This document shows, piece after piece, positions 5,241 through 9,841 of a stretch of DNA of 9,841 nucleotides. The stretch is from Verrucomicrobia bacterium 12-59-8 (GTDB taxonomy: Bacteria; Verrucomicrobiota; Verrucomicrobiae; Verrucomicrobiales; Verrucomicrobiaceae): positions 1 to 9,841 of the forward strand of contig NCCR01000255.1 in NCBI GenBank assembly GCA_002279765.1. The letters run 5' to 3'. Within the stretch, counting starts at the first letter, position 1, and the number at the start of each line of letters is the position of its first letter. Below the pieces are notes generated by a model. It was not told the DNA's origin. It was given only the letters and a program-made list of their open reading frames with translations, and did not search any database. A program made the position numbers and the translations under genes.

Positions 5241-8200
5241 TCACAATCCCCCCGTCGATTTGACCCACAAAGCTTGGTACATGCTTCTGCCGCTCTGGTA
5301 GCTGCGTCGGAGAGCTTTTTCAGATTCTGCGCTCAGTTCTCCGGCGAGAGATGCCTGAAATTGAGGCACTGCGGCTTGCGGTCGAAAGGTGTGAGGCGCT
5401 TCCCCTGGCGAGATCGCCAGACGCAATGTGGGCACTTTGTCCATCTGGGTGAGTCCATCCTTCTTGTAATCCGGTGCCAGCCTGCCCGCAGGCCGTGGTT
5501 GCTGGGATTCATCCGGTGCGATTAGGATAGGGCGAAATGGAGGCATTTTCTGAAACGGGCGGGCCTTTTGTGATTCATCCCGCGTGAGCTTCGATTGAAA
5601 TACCGTCAAATGCACGGTCCCGTCGCTCAGGCACGCCACGATGACCGCGCAATTGTTCGCGGCTGTGAAAACTCCATCAAAGGACGCGGCCGGCTTGGCC
5701 GGGTTCAAAAGTTTTTCGCGTTGTCCTTCGACAGACACGGAATCAAGCAACCATCGACGTGCCGCCTCGCGCGGCAGGGAGAAGTTGAAGAGCCAGAGGT
5801 TCCCGCGAATATACTGCGCCAGACGCTCGGTGTTGGGCCTGTCGCGTATCACCGCCTCTGCCGGCAGATCCGCCAGAAGTCCGGCTGCTTTCAGGTAAGT
5901 CCAATTCTTCGCAAGCGCTGGCGGCAGGCGGATCGCATCATCGCTTATCGGGAGCTGGGCGGCGGCTGCGGACGTTTTCGCCAGCGGTTTCACGGTCACC
6001 TTGAAGACGGTGGGAGACTGCCCTGCCGTCACTTCGATCTCATAGCCTCCCTTCGCGGGGTAGCTTTTGGACTTGGGATCACCGGCTTCCAACCAGCCGA
6101 CATCGACCTGCGCTCCCAACGATTCGCGCAGCCAGCCTGCCACTTCCTTTTGCAGCAAATAGAAGTGGATGGCGGGATCTCCAAGCTCACCGCGCAGGGC
6201 GGGTCTGCCGCTGGGGATTGCGGCGAGACCTGCGGTTTTGCGCACGGCCTCCCACACGTGGGACTGTGGATCGTTCAAGGCCACGAGCGATGCACGCACC
6301 ATCTCCAGGGCGGTGGCGTCCTTTACTTTCGAGGCGAGGACGCCCCGCATCTGGAATCCCACGCTCTTGCCGTCCTTCAAGGTCTGCGGTACCGGGAACA
6401 CCCACTCGAGCTCATCTTCCCATTTCAGAGAGAGCATCGCGTCACGAAATTGCAGCGCCTGGACCATGCCCGAGGCGACGCCGCGAACCACCACCTGCCC
6501 GCTGCGCACCCTGATTTCATCCAGTTTGAAACCTGTGGCCGCGTCTGGCTTGATGCCTTCGATGGCGACCTTGATCGCATCGGCTTTGGCATCAAACTTC
6601 AACTGCACCTGCTTCTCGGGACTGATGGGCTCCTCCACGGGTTTCACCGCCCCGGAGCCATCCGCAGGCAGCGCCAGGGCTTCTTCCACGATGCGCTTGG
6701 CGATGGGGCCGCAATCGCCGCCGCCGGTCTTGGCACCGTTCTTGAGGATGGCAAAGGCAAGCGTGGGCTTGTCGAAGGGCGCGAAGCCGATGAACCAGCC
6801 GTGGTTGTCCTCCACGCGCGTGCCAGCAGCGTTCTTCCGCCAGTTCTGCGCGGTGCCGGTTTTGCCTGCGATGACGACCTTGTCGCTCCGTGCGAGCCGG
6901 CCGGTGTCGGAGTCGCCATTCACCGCGAGGCGCATGCCTTCGCGCAGCGGCTCCACAGCGGCGGCAGTCAGTGTGCCCTGGGTCAGATCGGCGCGCCATG
7001 CGGCTGGCTCCTTTTGTTTGACGATGCCGGGCTGCGGCACCCTGCCGCCGGTGCCCACGGTGGCGGCGAGCACCGCCATTTGCAGCGGCGTGGCCAGCAC
7101 CATCCCCTGCCCGATGGATGTGTTGGCTGTGTATCCATGCGACCATCTTTCCGAGGGTCTAAATTCCTTGAGCCACGCGGGGCTTGGCAGGATGCCCTCC
7201 TCCTCCTCATCTGTGATGCCATAGGCGCTGCCGAAGCCGATCTTGCGGCCCATGCTTTCGATGTGCTCAATGCCTGCCATGTTGCCAAACTGATACCAGT
7301 AGCAGTTGCAGCTCACGGCCAGAGAGTCGCTCATTCCGAGCGTGCCATGCGAGCCGCCGTCCTTCGTGTGTATCCAACATTGCATGACGGAGTTGCCATA
7401 GGTCACGGTGCCGGTGCAGTTGAACTTTTGTCCGCTGATTCCTGCGGCACCGCCTGCAAGCCCGGTAAGCAGCTTGTAGGTGGAACCCGGGGAGAAGCCA
7501 CGGAAGCAGCGGTTGAGCAGGGGCACGTCGAGGTCCCTCAGCAAGGTGTCCCAGCTCTGGAAATCGATCGATGGCACAAACTGGTTGGGATCATAACTCG
7601 GCAGTGAAACGGCTGCCAGCATCTCCCCAGTGCGCGGGTCCAAGATGACTACGGCTCCACGCGTGACGCCTGCCTCTGTCATGGCGCGGAGGGCGAGAGA
7701 TTGCATCCGCATGTCCAGCGTGAGACTGACGTCCTTGCCCGCAGTCAGCTCGGTGTCATGCTGCTTCTCCATGCCGGCGTAGGCTTTCGTGGCTCCGGCG
7801 TAGCCGACCGTATGCGCGGCCAGTGTTTTGAGCGGGTAGTTGCGCACCTTCTCCTTCGTGCTCTCCGCCAGCACCACGCCGTGGCGGTCCAGGATGCGAC
7901 CGCGCAGGGCGGGGCCTTCGATGGCATGCAGCATGGCCACGGGCAGGGTGATGAGCAGGGCGCCACCCGCGAGTGCGGCGAGCCAGCGGAGGGTGAGTCC
8001 TTCGCGGCGGAGCGTGGGATCGAGGATGGCTTTGACGCGTGCCTCAACAGGGGCGCAGCGGGTGATGGTGAGAGCGCAGAGAGACACCCCGGGTGCGAGG
8101 CGGTTGTGGCGGCTGAGATCGAGCAGGGACTGCGCGTAGTCGCTGGCACGCACGCCGTGGCGCAGCACGGTGTCGTCGCAGGCACGCTCCTGATCGGCGC

Positions 8201-8978
8201 GAAGCTGGCGCAGCGTGAGCCACACGAGCGGGTTGAACCAGTGCAGGGCCTTCACCCATTGCGCCGCCCAGAGCGCGAGGGGATCGCCGCGTTTCAGGTG
8301 CGCGAGTTCGTGCAGCAGGACACCGCGCTGCTTTTCAACGCTCCAGGTTTCGAAGCCCTCCGGCAGCAGCAGGCGTGGTTTTAAGACACCCCAGACCATG
8401 GGGACGGAATCGCTGGGGCCGATGAGCAGCCGGGGCGTGTGTTTTAATCCGAGCTCGCGAGCTGTTTGAACCAGCATGGCGCATTCTCCCGGGCGCAGGG
8501 AAGCCTCCAGGCGATGCAACCGCCATGCACTGTGTGCGAGACGCAGCAGCAGCAGGCCCGCCATGAGCATCCATGCCATGGGCAGCGACGCTACCACATC
8601 CTGCCATGAAATATTCCAGGAGAAGGCGGGGGGCGCGGGGGCTGGAGCTGGCAGCGGCAGGGCGGGCTTGGAAACGTGAGCAGCGGAGCTGTCGTCTTCG
8701 GGTGGCAGGAAGGCGGAGGCATTGTCGGGGAGCACCGGCGGCTTCATCTCCGGCAGTTCTAGAGCGACGTCCGTTTGTGGCAGCACACGCCAGGCAGGAA
8801 GCGCCCACATCGCCAATGGCAGAACCGCCAGGGTGGCGATGGCGGTGATCCAGAGGGCGTAGCGGCGTGCGGCCGCCATTCTGCGCAGGCCGAGACCGAG
8901 GAGCAGCGCGAGGAGAAGAACCGCCGCTCCCTTAAGCGCGGTGAGGGAGAGCAGATCGAGAAACGGTGTCGTGTTCAT
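5241..8978 (-). CDS. M56 (BlaR1-type) protease fused to PBP2-like transpeptidase
   Basis: A 1245-residue membrane protein. TM helices lie near 12-31, 42-61 and 113-146, with a Pro-rich periplasmic loop between the second and third. A cytoplasmic M56 zinc protease follows, with HELAH at 223-227 and third ligand Glu264 in ERACDD. TM4 is at about 331-352. Directly after it comes RGRILDR (359-365), the hallmark that follows the anchor helix in class B PBPs. Next is a shortened pedestal (YP...HTVGYAG, GMEKQHDTEL, LTLDMRMQ) and a full transpeptidase: PGSTYK (Ser499, Lys502), SCN (556-558), KTGT (706-709), plus the PBP2-like DPRTGEMLAAVSLPSYDPN. Residues ~790-880 are weakly PilN-like; ~880-1245 are unrecognised. 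BlaR1/MecR1 share the first four helices and protease but carry a class-D-like sensor instead. The BlaI-type gene lies 145 bp upstream. Likely role: envelope or beta-lactam sensor whose protease inactivates the repressor (inferred). Whether it also cross-links peptidoglycan is open. Confidence 0.93.
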   Translation of the reverse strand: MNTTPFLDLLSLTALKGAAVLLLALLLGLGLRRMAAARRYALWITAIATLAVLPLAMWALPAWRVLPQTDVALELPEMKPPVLPDNASAFLPPEDDSSAAHVSKPALPLPAPAPAPPAFSWNISWQDVVASLPMAWMLMAGLLLLRLAHSAWRLHRLEASLRPGECAMLVQTARELGLKHTPRLLIGPSDSVPMVWGVLKPRLLLPEGFETWSVEKQRGVLLHELAHLKRGDPLALWAAQWVKALHWFNPLVWLTLRQLRADQERACDDTVLRHGVRASDYAQSLLDLSRHNRLAPGVSLCALTITRCAPVEARVKAILDPTLRREGLTLRWLAALAGGALLITLPVAMLHAIEGPALRGRILDRHGVVLAESTKEKVRNYPLKTLAAHTVGYAGATKAYAGMEKQHDTELTAGKDVSLTLDMRMQSLALRAMTEAGVTRGAVVILDPRTGEMLAAVSLPSYDPNQFVPSIDFQSWDTLLRDLDVPLLNRCFRGFSPGSTYKLLTGLAGGAAGISGQKFNCTGTVTYGNSVMQCWIHTKDGGSHGTLGMSDSLAVSCNCYWYQFGNMAGIEHIESMGRKIGFGSAYGITDEEEEGILPSPAWLKEFRPSERWSHGYTANTSIGQGMVLATPLQMAVLAATVGTGGRVPQPGIVKQKEPAAWRADLTQGTLTAAAVEPLREGMRLAVNGDSDTGRLARSDKVVIAGKTGTAQNWRKNAAGTRVEDNHGWFIGFAPFDKPTLAFAILKNGAKTGGGDCGPIAKRIVEEALALPADGSGAVKPVEEPISPEKQVQLKFDAKADAIKVAIEGIKPDAATGFKLDEIRVRSGQVVVRGVASGMVQALQFRDAMLSLKWEDELEWVFPVPQTLKDGKSVGFQMRGVLASKVKDATALEMVRASLVALNDPQSHVWEAVRKTAGLAAIPSGRPALRGELGDPAIHFYLLQKEVAGWLRESLGAQVDVGWLEAGDPKSKSYPAKGGYEIEVTAGQSPTVFKVTVKPLAKTSAAAAQLPISDDAIRLPPALAKNWTYLKAAGLLADLPAEAVIRDRPNTERLAQYIRGNLWLFNFSLPREAARRWLLDSVSVEGQREKLLNPAKPAASFDGVFTAANNCAVIVACLSDGTVHLTVFQSKLTRDESQKARPFQKMPPFRPILIAPDESQQPRPAGRLAPDYKKDGLTQMDKVPTLRLAISPGEAPHTFRPQAAVPQFQASLAGELSAESEKALRRSYQSGRSMYQALWVKSTGGL

Positions 8979-9000
8979 GAGGGGTCAGAGTGGACTGAAG

Positions 9001-9101
9001 CGCGAGAGCGTTTTGGAGTGCTCCAGTCCTCTGGAGCTTTTCGCAGGCCATTGAACGCTCGAAAGCGCCGGAGGGCCGGCGCAGTCCAGGACGCTCTCGC
9101 G
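9001..9101. repeat. Hairpin-rich inverted-repeat element in repressor-sensor gap
   Basis: Perfect 11-bp terminal inverted repeats, CGCGAGAGCGT (9001-9011) and ACGCTCTCGCG (9091-9101), bound a 101-bp segment full of internal hairpins. These are CTCCAG-TCCT-CTGGAG (9021-9036) and GCGCCGG-AGGG-CCGGCGC (9065-9082), with GCTTTTCG/CGAAAGC able to extend the second. It has no convincing reading frame and no T-run for a classic terminator. It resembles REP/MITE-type dispersed elements. It lies between the BlaI-like gene and the M56-PBP gene, where the transcript fold could attenuate read-through or protect mRNA ends. Confidence 0.75.
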
Positions 9102-9123
9102 GCTATGTACATTCGTTTCCATA

Positions 9124-9510
9124 TCAGCGGCCCTCGCGTTTCGCTTCGTCGATGAGCTTCTGGATGCGCGCGGTCTGCTCATCCGTGAGCGTGGAGTCTT
9201 TGCGCGTGAGATGCGCGGCCAGCGCCTCGTCCACCGCGCCGCCGAAGAAGGTGTCCAGCACCTGCTTGAGCGCATGCAGCCCCGCACGGGCCTTGGACTG
9301 CGCGGGGGCGTAGATGACCTCGCGCCCTTCTTTGCGCAGGCGCTTCACATGGCCCTTCTCCTCCAGGATGTGCATGAGCCGCCGCACCGCCATGTCGGTA
9401 GGAGGGTCCGGCAGCCGGGCCTGCACGATGGCGACGGTGGCGCTGCCTTCTTCGTGCAGGACGTTCATGATCTGGCGCTCGCGCCGGGATAGCTGGGAGG
9501 GGTCGGACAT
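9124..9510 (-). CDS. BlaI/MecI/CopY family transcriptional repressor
   Basis: A 128-residue winged-helix repressor. The N-terminal DNA-binding domain (about 7-70) opens with the family-typical LSRRERQIMNVLHEEGSATV, continues with the recognition-helix region PPTDMAVRRLMHILEEKGHV, and ends in the wing KEGREVIYAP. Residues ~75-128 form the helical dimerisation and cleavage region. In Staphylococcus, BlaI and MecI repress beta-lactamase or mecA until the M56 protease of BlaR1 or MecR1 leads to their cleavage. Here the M56-PBP fusion gene follows in the same orientation, so the two are very likely a repressor-antirepressor pair. The ATG abuts a perfect inverted repeat that may be its own operator. 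No Shine-Dalgarno sequence precedes the start. No beta-lactamase or resistance PBP target gene is visible in the window. Confidence 0.93.
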   Translation of the reverse strand: MSDPSQLSRRERQIMNVLHEEGSATVAIVQARLPDPPTDMAVRRLMHILEEKGHVKRLRKEGREVIYAPAQSKARAGLHALKQVLDTFFGGAVDEALAAHLTRKDSTLTDEQTARIQKLIDEAKREGR

Positions 9511-9530
9511 TTCGTTATGTTTTTAACGAA
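9511..9530. promoter_or_regulatory. Putative BlaI-type operator (perfect inverted repeat)
   Basis: TTCGTTA (9511-9517), a 6-bp spacer TGTTTT, and TAACGAA (9524-9530) form a perfect 7-bp dyad ending directly at the repressor start codon. Dyads of this general size in front of blaI-type genes are bound by the repressor dimer in characterised systems, though the base sequence differs between phyla. A bound dimer here would block transcription or ribosome access. That this repressor binds it is inferred from position and symmetry. Confidence 0.6.
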
Positions 9531-9562
9531 TGGAATTCGGGATGGCAACAACAAACAAGAAA

Positions 9563-9578
9563 TTTTTAACGAATTATG
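9563..9578 (-). promoter_or_regulatory. Second operator half-site overlapping possible -10 box
   Basis: The 11-mer TTTTTAACGAA recurs at 9563-9573, 43 bp (about four helical turns) from the same 11-mer at 9520-9530 in the main dyad. Its inverted partner is not recognisable. On the minus strand CATAAT (9578-9573) matches a -10 box at 5 of 6 positions and overlaps the half-site, but no good -35 is present at normal spacing. Repressor bound here would cover the start of transcription. Confidence 0.35.
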
Positions 9579-9713
9579 CGGAGCAAAGCAGCCTTGTTGC
9601 TGTGCAACATGGAAGGGCGTCGCAACGGCAAGCAGCGTGAACTACCGCCGATTTTGGACGAGGTGGAGCGGTCCTTGTTCCGCAGGAACAAGGCTACCTG
9701 GCTGCTTCTCCGC
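9578..9713. repeat. Imperfect inverted-repeat element upstream of the repressor
   Basis: GCGGAG-ca-AAGCAGCC (9578-9593) pairs with GGCTGCTT-CTCCGC (9700-9713): all 14 paired bases match, with a 2-base bulge. Inside lie two strong hairpins, TGTTGC-TGT-GCAACA (9595-9609) and CCTTGTTCC-GCA-GGAACAAGG (9673-9693). This looks like a non-coding structured element. From 9714 to the right edge I see only a short CATGG/CCATG pair (9734-9738, 9746-9750) and no gene; the open frame crossing the region has no recognisable similarity. Confidence 0.5.
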
Positions 9714-9841
9714 GCCGTTCCAACTAGAGGCTGCATGGTGGCGTTCCATGGGTCTAAGAGTTTTTGCAGGGCCTGGGCTTGCCGGGGGAGGGATGTATCG
9801 GTGCCGAGCAGAATAGAACTTTAACTTGGTCTGGGAGGGGC

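Noticed and set aside
5595..7607. Plus-strand open frame of 670 codons opposite the M56-PBP gene
   Set aside because: It is antisense to conserved PBP motifs that are clearly coding on the minus strand; the translation shows no recognisable domain.
9576..9824. Possible 82-residue plus-strand protein at the right end
   Set aside because: It overlaps a hairpin-rich inverted-repeat element, has no recognised similarity and no ribosome-binding site.

Overview
The window is GC-rich and gene-dense, and looks chromosomal. It probably comes from a Verrucomicrobiota-like Gram-negative bacterium. That placement is an inference from three things: a long YidC with a periplasmic domain, a BlaI/M56 regulatory pair, and intergenic gaps carrying tracts of an AATGACG-type 7-bp repeat. 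There are no rRNA, tRNA, CRISPR or transposase signals.

Left half, minus strand: the classic ribosome/membrane-biogenesis cluster, read right to left as rpmH (L34), rnpA (RNase P protein), yidD, yidC and jag (KH-R3H RNA-binding protein). rnpA and yidD overlap by an ATGA. The yidD-yidC and yidC-jag gaps each hold a roughly 100-bp element bounded by inverted heptamer tracts. rpmH is unusual: the L34 reading frame is clear but has no ATG, GTG or TTG where it should begin. A further minus-strand reading frame leaves the left edge at position 60.

Middle, plus strand: a secreted alpha/beta-hydrolase (esterase/xylan-esterase-like) diverges from rpmH. It is followed by a DJ-1/PfpI family protein with an intact Glu/Cys/His site.

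Right half, minus strand: a two-gene BlaI/BlaR-like unit. A BlaI/MecI/CopY winged-helix repressor (9124-9510) sits upstream of a 1245-residue protein (5241-8978). In that protein a BlaR1-type M56 membrane metalloprotease is fused in frame to a PBP2-like class B penicillin-binding transpeptidase with all three catalytic motifs. About 450 further residues, partly PilN-like, follow. The order and predicted topology match BlaR1, but a PBP2-like transpeptidase with part of its N-terminal module replaces the usual class-D-beta-lactamase-like sensor. A perfect 7-6-7 inverted repeat abuts the repressor start codon, and its half-site recurs 43 bp upstream, giving a plausible autoregulatory operator. 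A hairpin-rich inverted-repeat element lies between repressor and sensor, and another imperfect one lies upstream of the repressor. The last ~260 bases hold no convincing gene.

The most interesting object is the repressor plus protease-transpeptidase fusion. It may sense beta-lactams, or cell-wall substrate, through a PBP2-like module and relay this across the membrane by proteolysis of the repressor.
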